DNA of 64,000 nt from Pararhodobacter oceanensis (GTDB taxonomy: Bacteria > Pseudomonadota > Alphaproteobacteria > Rhodobacterales > Rhodobacteraceae), in the NCBI RefSeq assembly GCF_003076755.1, contig NZ_QDKM01000001.1, forward strand, positions 496,001 to 560,000, written 5' to 3'. The translations under genes were made by a program, and so were the position numbers. A model generated the notes under the pieces. The model saw only the letters and a program-made list of their open reading frames with translations. It was not told the origin of the DNA and did no database searches. Below, in pieces: positions 55,348 through 64,000 of this stretch (positions within the stretch are counted from its first letter, which is position 1; every line of letters begins with the position of its first letter).

Positions 55348-55380
55348 GCGCGACGATCATCTCCTCCCGGATCGTCGCGC
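55348..55380 (+). ncRNA. CcsR-like hairpin 5
   Basis: GCGCGACGATC / GATCGTCGCGC, perfect 11-bp stem; loop ATCTCCTCCCG. Confidence 0.88.
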
Positions 55381-55430
55381 CCAAAATATCAGGGCCCCGA
55401 TCCCGATCGGATTGGCGGGCCCAGCGAGAC

Positions 55431-55462
55431 GCGCGGGTTGGACCTCCTCCCCTGACCTGCGC
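55431..55462 (+). ncRNA. CcsR-like hairpin 6
   Basis: GCGCGGGT / ACCTGCGC with one G-U pair; loop contains CCTCCTCCCC. Confidence 0.75.
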
Positions 55463-55468
55463 CAAGAG

Positions 55469-55504
55469 CGCGGCTACCGATCCTCCCCGGTAGCCGCGTT
55501 TTTT
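55469..55504 (+). terminator. CcsR-like hairpin 7 and terminator of the array
   Basis: CGCGGCTACC / GGTAGCCGCG, perfect 10-bp stem, loop GATCCTCCCC, followed by six T. Serves both as last motif hairpin and as intrinsic terminator. Confidence 0.9.
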
Positions 55505-55539
55505 CATTGCGAAATCAGAAGTTTAAGACGCGCCCCTTC

Positions 55540-57948
55540 TCAGAAGGGCACGTCATCCATCCCGTCAGCGGGGGTGACGAAACGCGCGACGATATGTTTC
55601 TCGCCGGCGCGGTCAAAGGCCACCGCCAGTTTGTCGCCATCCACCGCCAGCACCGTGCCGGTGCCGAATTTCTGGTGAAAGACGCGCTCGCCATCGGTGA
55701 AATGCACATCCGGCGCGGGGGGGTGCTTGGCTTTGGGCTGCGGCGGCGCTTTTTGCCCGCGCGCCTGCATCCGCCGCCAACCGGGCGCGTTATAGACATC
55801 GGCCTTGGCGGCGCGGTCGTCCATCGTGGAATGTTCGGGCTGGCGCGCCGCCGCGCCGAATGCCCCGCCATAGAGGCCCGGCGGGGTGCGGATTTCGACA
55901 TGCTCAGGGGGCAATTCATCGATAAAACGGCTGGGAAGCTGGCTTTGCCACTGGCCGAACACGCGGCGATTCGCGGCAAATGAGATCATGCACAGCTTTT
56001 CGGCGCGGGTGATGCCGACATAGGCCAGCCGTCGCTCTTCCTCGAGCCCCTTGGGACCTGATTCGTCCATCGAGCGCTGGCTCGGAAACAGCCCGTCCTC
56101 CCACCCCGGCAGGAACACCATCGGGAATTCCAGCCCTTTGGCCGCATGCAGCGTCATGATCGTCACCTTCTCGGTGCGATCCTCGGTCTCATTGTCCATG
56201 ATCAGCGCGACATGCTCAAGGAATCCCTGAAGGTTATCAAAGCCTTCCAGCGCTTTGATCAACTCCTTGAGGTTCTCCAGCCGCCCCTCGGCCTCGGGGG
56301 TTTTCTGCGCCTGCCACATAGCGGTATAGCCCGATTCGTCGAGCATCTGCTCGGCCAATTCGATATGCGAGAGGCGTTTGCGCTGCGTCGGGCCGTCGTG
56401 TTCGATCACATCATCGTCACCCTCGACGACCGCGCCGGGGATAGAATTGCGCACCGCATCATGCCAGCGCGCCATATTCTCGATAAATTCGCGCAGGTTC
56501 GCCGCGCCGCGCCCGCCCAACAGCCCGTCACGCAGCACCAAAGCGGCGCCAAGGAGCAGCGGCACGTCATTCTCGCGCGCTACCCGCTGGATCGTTTGCT
56601 GGGCTTTGTCGCCCAAGCCGCGTTTGGGCATATTGACGATGCGCTCAAAGGCCAGATCGTCGGTTGGCGAGATCGCGAGGCGGAAATAAGCCATCGCATC
56701 GCGAATCTCGAGCCGTTCATAGAATCGCGGGCCGCCGACAACGCGATACGGCAGGCCGATGGTCAAAAACCGGTCCTCGAAGGCGCGCATCTGGTGGCTG
56801 GCGCGCACCAGAATCGCCATCCCGTCGGGCGATTGCGGCGGCAGCCCCCTGCCCCCGCGCTCGAGCGCCTCGATCTCCTCGCCGATCCAGCGCGCCTCAT
56901 CCTCGCCGTCCCAATGACCGATGAGCACGACCTTCTGCCCCTCGGTTTCCTCGGTCCAGAGCGTCTTGCCCAGCCGCCCCTCATTGGCAGCAATCACACC
57001 GGAGGCGGCGGCCAGAATATGCGGGGTCGAGCGGTAGTTTTGCTCCAGCCGCACCACTGTGGCACCGGGGAAATCGCGTTCGAATCGCAGGATGTTGCCC
57101 ACCTCGGCGCCGCGCCAGCCATAGATCGACTGGTCATCATCGCCGACGCAGCAAATATTCGAATGCGCCTGCGCCAAGAGCCGCAGCAGCAGATATTGCG
57201 CGACGTTGGTGTCTTGATATTCGTCCACCAGAATGAACCGCAGCCAGCGCTGGTATTGCGCCAGAATATCGGGATTCTGCTGCAGGATCGTGACCACATG
57301 CAGCAGCAGATCGCCGAAATCGCAGGCATTGAGCGTGCGCAACCGGTCCTGATAGGCGGCGTAGAGTTCGGTGCCGCGGTTGTCAAAGGCGCTGGCCTCG
57401 GAACCGGGCACCACCTCGGGCCGCCACGCGCGGTTCTTCCAACCGTCAATCAGCCCCGCCAGCGCCCGCGGCGGCCAGCGTTTCTCATCCAGATTATTGG
57501 CGCGAATCAACTGCTTAAGGAGGCGCAACTGGTCGTCGGTGTCGAGAATGGTGAAATTCGACTTTAACCCGACCAATTCCGCGTGGCGGCGCAGAAACCG
57601 CACCCCGATGGCGTGAAAGGTGCCGAGCCACGGCATCCCCTCAACAACATCGCCCAATTGCTGGCCAATGCGGTATTTCATCTCGCGCGCGGCCTTATTG
57701 GTAAAGGTCACCGCCAAAATTTCATTGGGCCGCGCCTTGCCGCTGGCGATCAGATGGGCGATGCGCGCGGTCAGGGCGCGGGTTTTCCCCGTCCCGGCGC
57801 CCGCCAGCATCAGCACCGGCCCGTCCAGCGCCTCAACGGCGGTGCGCTGCGCCTCATTGAGCCCGTCCAGATAGCGGGCGGTTTGCGGCGCCACCGCCCG
57901 CGCCATCGCCTGTTGCGACAGGCTGGCTTGGCTTTTGTCATCACTCAT
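55540..57948 (-). CDS. uvrD: UvrD/PcrA-type ATP-dependent DNA helicase
   Basis: 802 aa superfamily 1A helicase of excision and mismatch repair. Motifs in order: Q-motif LNEAQRTAVEAL, Walker A LAGAGTGKTRAL (about 52-63), VDEYQDTN (II), CCVGDDDQSIYGWRGA (III), LEQNYRS (IV), MTLHAAKGLEFPMVFLPG (V) and RRLAYVGITRA (VI). The C-terminal RNA-polymerase-interacting, Tudor-like end is present (FHQKFGTGTVLAVDGDKLAVAF). A GTTC-N7-GTTC SOS box sits 5 bp upstream of the start codon. Confidence 0.94.
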   Translation of the reverse strand: MSDDKSQASLSQQAMARAVAPQTARYLDGLNEAQRTAVEALDGPVLMLAGAGTGKTRALTARIAHLIASGKARPNEILAVTFTNKAAREMKYRIGQQLGDVVEGMPWLGTFHAIGVRFLRRHAELVGLKSNFTILDTDDQLRLLKQLIRANNLDEKRWPPRALAGLIDGWKNRAWRPEVVPGSEASAFDNRGTELYAAYQDRLRTLNACDFGDLLLHVVTILQQNPDILAQYQRWLRFILVDEYQDTNVAQYLLLRLLAQAHSNICCVGDDDQSIYGWRGAEVGNILRFERDFPGATVVRLEQNYRSTPHILAAASGVIAANEGRLGKTLWTEETEGQKVVLIGHWDGEDEARWIGEEIEALERGGRGLPPQSPDGMAILVRASHQMRAFEDRFLTIGLPYRVVGGPRFYERLEIRDAMAYFRLAISPTDDLAFERIVNMPKRGLGDKAQQTIQRVARENDVPLLLGAALVLRDGLLGGRGAANLREFIENMARWHDAVRNSIPGAVVEGDDDVIEHDGPTQRKRLSHIELAEQMLDESGYTAMWQAQKTPEAEGRLENLKELIKALEGFDNLQGFLEHVALIMDNETEDRTEKVTIMTLHAAKGLEFPMVFLPGWEDGLFPSQRSMDESGPKGLEEERRLAYVGITRAEKLCMISFAANRRVFGQWQSQLPSRFIDELPPEHVEIRTPPGLYGGAFGAAARQPEHSTMDDRAAKADVYNAPGWRRMQARGQKAPPQPKAKHPPAPDVHFTDGERVFHQKFGTGTVLAVDGDKLAVAFDRAGEKHIVARFVTPADGMDDVPF

Positions 57949-57952
57949 TCGC

Positions 57953-57967
57953 GTTCCCCACTTGTTC
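57953..57967. promoter_or_regulatory. SOS (LexA) box at the uvrD start
   Basis: GTTCCCCACTTGTTC: GTTC-N7-GTTC, the alphaproteobacterial LexA site, five bases from the uvrD ATG, so that bound LexA would block transcription start or early elongation. Confidence 0.7.
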
Positions 57968-58029
57968 CTGTCTTGCCCGTCTTGGCGCTGTTTCGCAAGG
58001 GCAAGTTGGCGCGCGGGCTGCGCCTCGGC

Positions 58030-58914
58030 TTAGCTCCGCCGCGCCAGATAGGCCCGTGTGAAGGCGATATAGCCTTCGGCGGTGACCTGCAAATCACTGC
58101 GGATCAGATCATGCAAAGCCGGCAGATTATGGAAGGGCACCGAGGGGAACACATGGTGTTCGACATGGTAGGGCATGTTCCACGCCAGAAACCGGATGAT
58201 GGCGCTGGTGAAGGTGGTGCGGGTGTTGGCGAACATATCGGCAACGCGCGGGCAATCACCGTGTTCGGCCAAGAGATAGAGCCGCAACACCGGCTGCGCG
58301 AGGAACACCGGCAAGAGCCAGACCCAGAAGAGCGCCGGCGTCCAGAGGAGTGAGAGCGCCGATGCGGCATATAGCAGCGCCATGATCCTTGCCTCGCGGA
58401 TCGCCTGCGGGCGGGCGCGTGCGGGCAGGTAATCGGCGCGGAATTTGCCGGTGACCAGCGCCGCCATCAACCGCGCTGCCGAGGCCCAATAGGGGAAGCC
58501 CGAGACATGCCAGGCCCAAGCGCGGCGGGTCTCGGGTTTGGTGCCCTCAAGCTCGGGATCCTTGCCGTCGAGATTGGTGAAGCGGTGATGCGCCAGATGG
58601 AAATAGCGAAACCAGATGAAGGGGTTAACGAGGATAAAGCCGCAGACCTGCCCGACGCGATCGGCCAGCCAATCCGAGGCAAAGGGGGTCTTATGGGTGC
58701 ATTCATGCTGCAGGGTAAACAGCGCGACCAAGAGCACGCCCTGCACCGGCAACAGCGCCCACCAGAGCGGCACTTTCAGCAAGATCAGCCCGCCGACCAG
58801 CAGATTCGCGCCCGTATGCCCCGCCAGATGGGCGATCCCGCGCCATTTTGAGCGCGCAGTCAGCGCGTTGCGGGTCTCGGGCGGTAGGGAAGAGAGGAAT
58901 TCACTATGCGTCAT
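58030..58914 (-). CDS. Membrane fatty acid desaturase family protein
   Basis: 294 aa with several hydrophobic helices and the three His boxes of di-iron membrane desaturases/hydroxylases: LQHECTHKT (about 69-77), FHLAHHRFTN (about 105-114) and MPYHVEHHVFP (about 249-259). Substrate not deducible; acyl lipid and beta-carotene hydroxylase-like relatives share these boxes. Confidence 0.85.
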   Translation of the reverse strand: MTHSEFLSSLPPETRNALTARSKWRGIAHLAGHTGANLLVGGLILLKVPLWWALLPVQGVLLVALFTLQHECTHKTPFASDWLADRVGQVCGFILVNPFIWFRYFHLAHHRFTNLDGKDPELEGTKPETRRAWAWHVSGFPYWASAARLMAALVTGKFRADYLPARARPQAIREARIMALLYAASALSLLWTPALFWVWLLPVFLAQPVLRLYLLAEHGDCPRVADMFANTRTTFTSAIIRFLAWNMPYHVEHHVFPSVPFHNLPALHDLIRSDLQVTAEGYIAFTRAYLARRS

Positions 58915-59029
58915 GGCGACAGGCTGTTGCCGCGCGCGGCGCCTGTCAAGCGGCCTCTTGGCGCGCGTGGTGATCCCCCGCCGAAGCGATTAATGGCGGC
59001 GGGGGATCGGGTGTTAATGGTTAACGCGC

Positions 59030-59332
59030 TCAGAGTTCGGCGTCATCCAGAAGTTCGACAATCATCAAATCACGCACCGAAGCGCCGCGCGCATGATCGA
59101 GCGCCGCCTGATATTCCGCCGAATGATAGCAGGTCTCGCCGGCCTCGAGCGAGGGGAAGACCGCGACCACATGGCGGGCGCGCTCACTGCCCTCAAGGGT
59201 CACATAGCGCGCGCCACGGGCGATGAATTTGCCGCCGTGTTTGGCAATCGCCGGACCCGCGCCTTCGGCGTAACGGGCGTAGGCGTCGGCATCGGTGACC
59301 TCGACATGGGCGATCCACAGGGCTTTGGGCAT
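59030..59332 (-). CDS. DUF1330 family protein
   Basis: 100 aa ferredoxin-like (dimeric alpha-beta barrel) protein: ALWIAHVEVTDADAYARYAEGAGPAIAKHGGKFIARG, ending LDHARGASVRDLMIVELLDD. Members are small cytoplasmic proteins with no assigned activity. It starts 3 bp after the alaS stop codon and so is in the same transcript. Confidence 0.88.
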   Translation of the reverse strand: MPKALWIAHVEVTDADAYARYAEGAGPAIAKHGGKFIARGARYVTLEGSERARHVVAVFPSLEAGETCYHSAEYQAALDHARGASVRDLMIVELLDDAEL

Positions 59333-59335
59333 GAT

Positions 59336-61987
59336 TTATCCTTTGATCAGGGTTTCAACGGCGGCAATCGCGGCGTCGGCGGTGGCGATATCCTTGCCGC
59401 CGCCCTGCGCCATATCGGGACGGCCGCCTCCGCCTTTGCCACCGAGTTCGGTAACCGCGGTTTTAACCACATCGACGGCCGAGATCGTGCCGGTCAAATC
59501 ACCGGTGACCCCCGCCGCAACGGCAGGTTTCGCGCCGGTATCAGCGATCAGCAACACCACGCCCGAGCCGATTTTCTCTTTCATCGTGTCGACCATCGCC
59601 GGCAGATCCTTGCCCGAGACCCCCGAAAGCACCTGCGCGATCAGCTTGACGCCGTTGATCTCGCGCGCTTCGACACCGGCGCCGCCACCGCCGCCCATGG
59701 CCAGATCGCGCTTGAGCTGCGCCACCTCATTGGCCAGCGCGCGGCGTTCATCGGCCAGCGCTTTGACCCGCTCGGCAACCTCGGCGAGCGGCGCTTTGAT
59801 GGTGTTGGCAACATCGATCAGCCGCGCTTCCTGCTGGCGCAGATGGGCCAGCGCGATATCCCCGGTCAGCGCCTCAATGCGGCGCACGCCCGAGGAGGAG
59901 GCCGAATCGCCCAGAAGCACAAAGGCGCCGATGTCGCCGGTGCGCGTGACATGGGTGCCGCCGCAAAGCTCCAGCGAATAGGTATTGCCGTCGCCGCCCT
60001 TGCCGGATCCGCGCGCGCGCCCCATCGAGACCACGCGCACTTCGTCGCCGTATTTCTCGCCAAACAGCGCCTGCGCGCCCAAAGCGCGGGCGTCATCGGG
60101 GGTCATGATGCGGGTCTCAACCCTGTCATTCTGGCGGATGAACCCGTTGACCTCGGCCTCGACATTGGCGAGTTCCTCGGCGCTCAGCCCCTTGCCATGG
60201 GAAAAATCAAACCGCAGCCGGTCCGGCGCATTCAGCGAGCCGCGCTGCGCGACATGGTCGCCAAGTGCGCGGCGCAGCGCCTCATGCAGTAGATGCGTCG
60301 CCGAGTGGTTGGCGCGGATCGCGGTGCGGCGGTCATGCGCGACCTCCAGTTTCACCGGCATGCCGGGCTGCAATTCGCCCTCGGTGATCTTGGCGATATG
60401 GGTGAATATCCCGTTAACCTTGCGGGTATCCGTGACCACGGCCTCGCCATTGTCCCAGCGGATAAAGCCCTGATCGCCGACCTGTCCGCCGGATTCGGCG
60501 TAGAACGGGGTCTGGTTCACCACCACCTGCACCTCGCCCTTGGCGCTATTCGCGGTCTTGCCGTCGACGACCAAAGCCAGCACCTGCGCCTCGGCGCTCT
60601 CGGTGTCATAGCCGAGGAATTCGGTGGCGCCGTGGGTGTCTTCCAACTCAAACCAAACCGCCGAATTGGCCGCCTCGCCCGAGCCCGACCACGAGGCGCG
60701 GGCCTTGGCTTTTTGCTCGGCCATCGCCGCCTCGAAGCCCGCGACATCCACTTCGCGGCCCTTTTCGCGCAGCGCATCCTGCGTCAGATCCAGCGGGAAA
60801 CCGTAGGTGTCATAGAGCCGGAACGCCGCCTCGCCGGGCAGGGTTGCGCCATCGGCGAGCCGGTCCAGCTCACCGTCGAGCAGTTTCAAACCGCGATCCA
60901 GCGTGGTGCGGAAGCGTTTTTCTTCCTGCTCCAGCGTCTCGGTGATCAGCGCTTCGGCCTGACGCAACTCGGTGTAATGGCCGCCCATCGCGCGCACCAG
61001 ATCGCTGACCAGACGGTACATCACCGGATCCTGCGCGCCGAGCATATGCGCGTGACGCATGGCGCGGCGCATGATCCGGCGCAGCACATAGCCGCGCCCT
61101 TCATTCGACGGCATGACGCCATCGGCGATCAAAAACGCGGTCGAGCGCAGGTGGTCGGCAATCACCCGGTGGTGCATTTTGCCGTGACCATCCGGCGCGC
61201 CATCGGTCAGATTGGCCGAAGCCTCGATGAGGCCGCGCATCAGATCGGTGTCGTAATTGTCGTGTTTGCCTTGCAGCAGTGCGCCGATCCGCTCAAGCCC
61301 CATGCCGGTGTCGATCGACTGGTTCGGCAGGTCGATCATATCGCCGTTTTCGAGCTGCTCGTTTTGCATGAACACGAGGTTCCAGATCTCGATGAACCGG
61401 TCGCCGTCTTCCTCGGCACTGCCCGGAGGGCCGCCCCAGATATGGTCGCCGTGGTCAAAGAAAATCTCGGTGCAAGGGCCGCAGGGACCCGTCGGCCCCA
61501 TGCGCCAGAAATTATCGTCGGTGGGAATGCGGATGATCCGGTCGTCGGAGAAACCGGCGACCTTTTTCCACATCTCCGCGGCCTCGTCATCGGTGTGATA
61601 GACGGTGACCAGCAGCTTGTCCTTGGGGATGTCGAAATCCTTGGTCAGGAGTTCCCAAGCAAAGGGGATCGCCTCGGCTTTGAAATAATCGCCGAAGCTG
61701 AAATTGCCCAGCATTTCAAAGAAGGTATGGTGGCGCGCGGTATAGCCGACATTGTCGAGATCGTTGTGTTTGCCACCGGCGCGCACGCATTTTTGCGAGG
61801 TCGTGGCACGGGTGTAATCGCGGTGCTCGATGCCGGTGAAAACGTTTTTGAACTGCACCATGCCGGAGTTCACGAACATCAGGGTCGGGTCGTTCCGCGG
61901 CACCAGGGGCGAGCTGTCAACCACAGCGTGGCCCTGACGGCGGAAGTAATCGAGAAAAGTCGAGCGAATATCGTTTAGGCTGGCCAT
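59336..61987 (-). CDS. alaS: Alanyl-tRNA synthetase
   Basis: 883 aa class II synthetase. N-terminal [43 protein letters not shown]; editing-domain zinc site in [19 protein letters not shown] (HxxxH) and [17 protein letters not shown] (Cys and His); C-terminal DHHA1 domain with [16 protein letters not shown]-like end ([18 protein letters not shown]). The ATG at 61985-61987 starts MASLNDIR; the open frame upstream runs into repeat A6 and is not coding. Confidence 0.96.
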   Translation of the reverse strand: MASLNDIRSTFLDYFRRQGHAVVDSSPLVPRNDPTLMFVNSGMVQFKNVFTGIEHRDYTRATTSQKCVRAGGKHNDLDNVGYTARHHTFFEMLGNFSFGDYFKAEAIPFAWELLTKDFDIPKDKLLVTVYHTDDEAAEMWKKVAGFSDDRIIRIPTDDNFWRMGPTGPCGPCTEIFFDHGDHIWGGPPGSAEEDGDRFIEIWNLVFMQNEQLENGDMIDLPNQSIDTGMGLERIGALLQGKHDNYDTDLMRGLIEASANLTDGAPDGHGKMHHRVIADHLRSTAFLIADGVMPSNEGRGYVLRRIMRRAMRHAHMLGAQDPVMYRLVSDLVRAMGGHYTELRQAEALITETLEQEEKRFRTTLDRGLKLLDGELDRLADGATLPGEAAFRLYDTYGFPLDLTQDALREKGREVDVAGFEAAMAEQKAKARASWSGSGEAANSAVWFELEDTHGATEFLGYDTESAEAQVLALVVDGKTANSAKGEVQVVVNQTPFYAESGGQVGDQGFIRWDNGEAVVTDTRKVNGIFTHIAKITEGELQPGMPVKLEVAHDRRTAIRANHSATHLLHEALRRALGDHVAQRGSLNAPDRLRFDFSHGKGLSAEELANVEAEVNGFIRQNDRVETRIMTPDDARALGAQALFGEKYGDEVRVVSMGRARGSGKGGDGNTYSLELCGGTHVTRTGDIGAFVLLGDSASSSGVRRIEALTGDIALAHLRQQEARLIDVANTIKAPLAEVAERVKALADERRALANEVAQLKRDLAMGGGGGAGVEAREINGVKLIAQVLSGVSGKDLPAMVDTMKEKIGSGVVLLIADTGAKPAVAAGVTGDLTGTISAVDVVKTAVTELGGKGGGGRPDMAQGGGKDIATADAAIAAVETLIKG

Positions 61988-62132
61988 TGGGCGGGGTCTT
62001 TCCTGAGGCGCTTTTGCCCGCAAGGGGCGGTCGGCACAGGGTTTATCCGCTTGGCTTTGCGCTGTCCACCAAACAGGCGCAGTTCCGGGGATCGGTGGCG
62101 GTTGGACGGGTTTTGAGATGCCACCTATCCGC

Positions 62133-62290
62133 TGGCTCGCACGGGGGAACCCCGGGCCGCGCCCGACCCTCACCCCGGGAGGGCGCTTTGGCGAAATTCG
62201 GGGCGGCTCATCCGACATGGATGCTTTGAGGTGCACCGCGTTGTGGCGCCGACACCTGCGCCCACCCAAGGGTCGGGCGCGGCCCTTTGC
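62133..62290 (-). repeat. Repeat family A, single unit (A6)
   Basis: Reverse-orientation copy between recA and alaS: TGGCTCGCACGGGG, CCCGGGCCGCGCCCGACCCT, GGGAGGGCGCTTTGGCGA, ATGGATGCTTTGAGGTGCAC, GCGTTGTGGC and GCGCCCACCC...GGGTCGGGCGCGGCCC. The GCTTTGAGGTGC block corresponds to the GCTTTGGAGCG and GCTTTCGAGTGC blocks of the other copies. Confidence 0.85.
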
Positions 62291-62324
62291 GCATTGCGCG
62301 GGCGAAATTCCTACCGTCTTGCAA

Positions 62325-62356
62325 TAAAAAAGCCGCCCGTTTGCACAACGGGCGGC
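62325..62356 (-). terminator. Intrinsic terminator of recA
   Basis: Read leftward: GCCGCCCGTT-GTGCA-AACGGGCGGC followed by TTTTTT; perfect 10-bp stem, 32 bp after the recA stop codon. Confidence 0.92.
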
Positions 62357-62387
62357 CTATCTAATCGCGGTGACGCAGGTCTACCCG

Positions 62388-63455
62388 TCACTCATCCAGC
62401 ACTTCACCATCACTGCGGTCGAGATCGAAATCCAGCCCGTTGGCGGCGCGGATCTTGTCTTCGATCTCCAGCGCGATGGTCGGATTGGTTTTCAGGTAAT
62501 TCTTCGCGTTTTCACGCCCCTGACCGATTCGCTCATCGCCATAGGAATACCAGGAGCCGGATTTCTCCACGACACCGGCCTTCACGCCGATATCCAAAAG
62601 CTCACCGGTTTTCGAGATGCCTTCGCCATACATGATGTCGAATTCGACCTGTTTGAACGGCGGCGCGACCTTGTTTTTCACCACTTTCACGCGGGTGGCG
62701 TTGCCGACGATTTCATCGCGGTCCTTGATCGCGCCGATGCGGCGGATGTCCAGACGCACCGAGGAGTAGAATTTCAACGCATTGCCGCCGGTGGTGGTTT
62801 CGGGCGAGCCGAACATCACGCCGATCTTCATGCGGATCTGGTTGATGAAAATCACCATCGTGTTCGAGCGCGAGATCGAGCCGGTGAGTTTGCGCATTGC
62901 CTGGCTCATCAGACGGGCGTGAACGCCGACGCTGCTGTCACCCATATCGCCCTCAAGCTCGGACTTCGGGGTCAGGGCGGCGACCGAATCGACGACAATC
63001 ACACTGACCGCGCCCGAGCGCACCAATGTATCGACGATTTCGAGCGCCTGTTCACCGGTGTCGGGCTGCGAAATCAGCAGCTCGTCCAGATTCACGCCCA
63101 ATTTCTTGGCGTATTGCGGATCCAGCGCGTGTTCGGCGTCGACAAAGGCGCAGATCCCGCCTTTTTTCTGCTCTTCGGCCAGCACATGCAGGGTCAGCGT
63201 GGTTTTACCCGAGCTTTCCGGCCCGTAAATCTCGATGATGCGGCCTTTCGGCAGCCCACCAATGCCCAGCGCGATATCCAGCCCCAAAGAGCCGGTCGAG
63301 GTGGAGGCGATCTCGGCGACCGGATTATCGGCGCCCAGTTTCATGATCGAGCCTTTGCCAAATTGGCGCTCAATCTGCGCTAGAGCGGAGTCCAGCGCCT
63401 TTTGTTTATCGGCGGCACGTTTATCGGTCATGTCAAGAAGGCTCGCGGTTGCCAT
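62388..63455 (-). CDS. recA: Recombinase RecA
   Basis: 355 aa. Walker [18 protein letters not shown] (about 74-90), [19 protein letters not shown], loop L2 [28 protein letters not shown] and the acidic C-terminal tail. It drives strand exchange and LexA self-cleavage. An SOS box lies about 50 bp upstream and a terminator directly downstream. Confidence 0.98.
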   Translation of the reverse strand: MATASLLDMTDKRAADKQKALDSALAQIERQFGKGSIMKLGADNPVAEIASTSTGSLGLDIALGIGGLPKGRIIEIYGPESSGKTTLTLHVLAEEQKKGGICAFVDAEHALDPQYAKKLGVNLDELLISQPDTGEQALEIVDTLVRSGAVSVIVVDSVAALTPKSELEGDMGDSSVGVHARLMSQAMRKLTGSISRSNTMVIFINQIRMKIGVMFGSPETTTGGNALKFYSSVRLDIRRIGAIKDRDEIVGNATRVKVVKNKVAPPFKQVEFDIMYGEGISKTGELLDIGVKAGVVEKSGSWYSYGDERIGQGRENAKNYLKTNPTIALEIEDKIRAANGLDFDLDRSDGEVLDE

Positions 63456-63505
63456 AGGGTTGACCTCTTATTTCATAGCCCGCTGCGGGCAGCAATACGG
63501 CGTTT

Positions 63506-63520
63506 GTTCGCCATGTGTTC
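63506..63520. promoter_or_regulatory. SOS (LexA) box of recA
   Basis: GTTCGCCATGTGTTC: GTTC-N7-GTTC, centred about 58 bp upstream of the recA ATG, in the promoter region. Confidence 0.88.
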
Positions 63521-63690
63521 CAGCCATATATGCGGACAAAGTGAGAACATTACAAGCATTATCTGCAGGATCATGGTGATTGAGCAGGGTTAACAAATCG
63601 TTACGCCCGGTATCCGCGCCAAAATCGCAGCGTGAAACGCGCGCAAAGCCCCGCGAAACCGCCGCCCTATGGCGGATATCTGGGTAAAAA

Positions 63691-63777
63691 TGGTGGCCGC
63701 TGTGGGACTTGAACCCACACGCCCATACGAGCAACGGATTTTAAGTCCGGTCTGTCTACCGATTCCAGCAAGCGGCC
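63691..63777 (-). tRNA. tRNA-Leu(UAA)
   Basis: Read leftward: acceptor GGCCGCT / AGCGGCC, discriminator A, encoded CCA. Anticodon loop CTTAAAA flanked by CGGA / TCCG gives anticodon TAA. Long variable arm (TGCTCGTATGGGCGT) and TTCAAGT T-loop: class II leucine tRNA reading UUA/UUG. Confidence 0.97.
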
Positions 63778-63959
63778 CCCGCCCCGTCATAGCAGCCGCG
63801 CCGCCGCGCTCAAGCCCTGAAAGTGAATTTCTCCCCGCGCCCTGCCCCGTATCCCTGCGGATTTCGATGACGCGAAGTCACAATTCGCCCAGTTTCGCCA
63901 CCCTCCCTTGACCACGCGCGGCAATTGCCTACCCATTGTCGGCAAAAAGGGAGGCCCGA

Positions 63960-64000
63960 ATGCTTGGTCAAATGATGAGCCAGCCGCTGCTGATTTCCAG
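63960..64000 (+). CDS. Acyl-CoA ligase (DmdB-like), first 13 codons only
   Basis: The frame begins MLGQMMSQPLLIS, with GGAGG five bases upstream of the ATG, and runs off the window. This opening is characteristic of Rhodobacterales AMP-forming acyl-CoA ligases, including 3-(methylthio)propionyl-CoA ligase (DmdB). With only 13 residues the assignment is tentative. Confidence 0.5.
   Translation, partial: MLGQMMSQPLLIS

Larger units (their letters stand above)
55135..55504 (+). ncRNA. Array of CcsR-like (cuckoo) small RNAs, seven CCUCC-loop hairpins
   Basis: Directly downstream of the DUF1127 gene, seven hairpins follow in 370 bp, each displaying a pyrimidine loop of the CCUCCUCCC type (or shortened CCUCCC). 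The stems differ in sequence while the loops are kept, which shows selection for an anti-Shine-Dalgarno loop on a stable stem. The last hairpin is a T-tailed terminator. The layout equals the ccsR1-4 locus of Rhodobacter sphaeroides (conserved CCUCCUCCC-motif stress-induced RNAs), where RNAs are cut from the mRNA 3' end. How many RNAs are released here is not visible; secondary hairpins (CCCCG-AATT-CGGGG at 55281-55294; a GGGCCC stem near 55393-55422) alternate with motif hairpins. Confidence 0.88.

Noticed and set aside
55135-55504. Regularly spaced hairpins considered as a CRISPR array
   Set aside because: Only the loops are conserved while stems and spacers vary in length and sequence; no cas genes. 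The pattern is that of CcsR-like RNAs.

Overview
The window comes from a GC-rich alphaproteobacterium, almost certainly a member of the Rhodobacteraceae (Rhodobacterales). The evidence is the gene content and order (YfgM-BamB-Der operon, radA-cvpA, glnB-glnA, a dcw cluster with mraZ-rsmH-ftsL-ftsI-murE-murF-mraY), FNR boxes of the TTGAT-N4-RTCAA type, alphaproteobacterial SOS boxes (GTTC-N7-GTTC), a stand-alone Hint-domain protein, and a DUF1127 gene followed by an array of CCUCCUCCC-loop small RNAs like the CcsR (cuckoo) RNAs of Rhodobacter sphaeroides. It is mainly core chromosome; no prophage, intact insertion sequence or CRISPR array is visible.

Layout. 1-11.5 kb: sugar and cell-wall recycling (lhgO partial, gnd, murQ), an SbcCD/YhaO-YhaN-like nuclease-ATPase pair, a squalene/phytoene synthase-family protein, a hydrolase, a methyltransferase and citramalate synthase. 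11.5-21 kb: a triple tandem repeat, cysS, a YjbR protein, an FNR-box-controlled nsrR, a retropepsin-like protease, marC, an ABC-F ATPase, ndk, a lytic transglycosylase with a TfoX-C protein, and ppk2 behind an AT-rich intergenic region with repeated TGACATT motifs. 21-31 kb: an orphan ALDH-like protein, cvpA, radA, an acyl-CoA dehydrogenase, a low-GC integral-membrane protein that looks like a bacterial Pyr4-type terpene cyclase, trigger factor, ubiX, tRNA-Leu(UAG), the Hint protein and the NAD(P)HX repair enzyme. 31-44.5 kb: glnB-glnA, two membrane-anchored hypothetical proteins, an RND efflux pair, YfgM-like/bamB/der, and an FNR-box-controlled DUF6455 gene.

45-64 kb: the dcw cluster (reading leftward from mraZ at 52.7 kb to mraY at 45.1 kb), an unusual mraZ upstream region, mrp, DUF1127 plus the small RNA array, uvrD with an SOS box next to its start codon, a fatty acid desaturase, DUF1330, alaS, recA with its SOS box, tRNA-Leu(UAA), and the first codons of an acyl-CoA ligase.

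Two dispersed intergenic repeat families stand out. Family A (about 160-250 bp, five near-full copies plus a fragment) sits downstream of glnA, between the DUF6455 gene and mraY, and between alaS and recA. Family B is a three-copy tandem next to the cysS stop codon. The most interesting items are the seven-hairpin CcsR-like array, the candidate terpene cyclase, the 10-bp-phased TGG motif blocks upstream of mraZ, and the repeat families.
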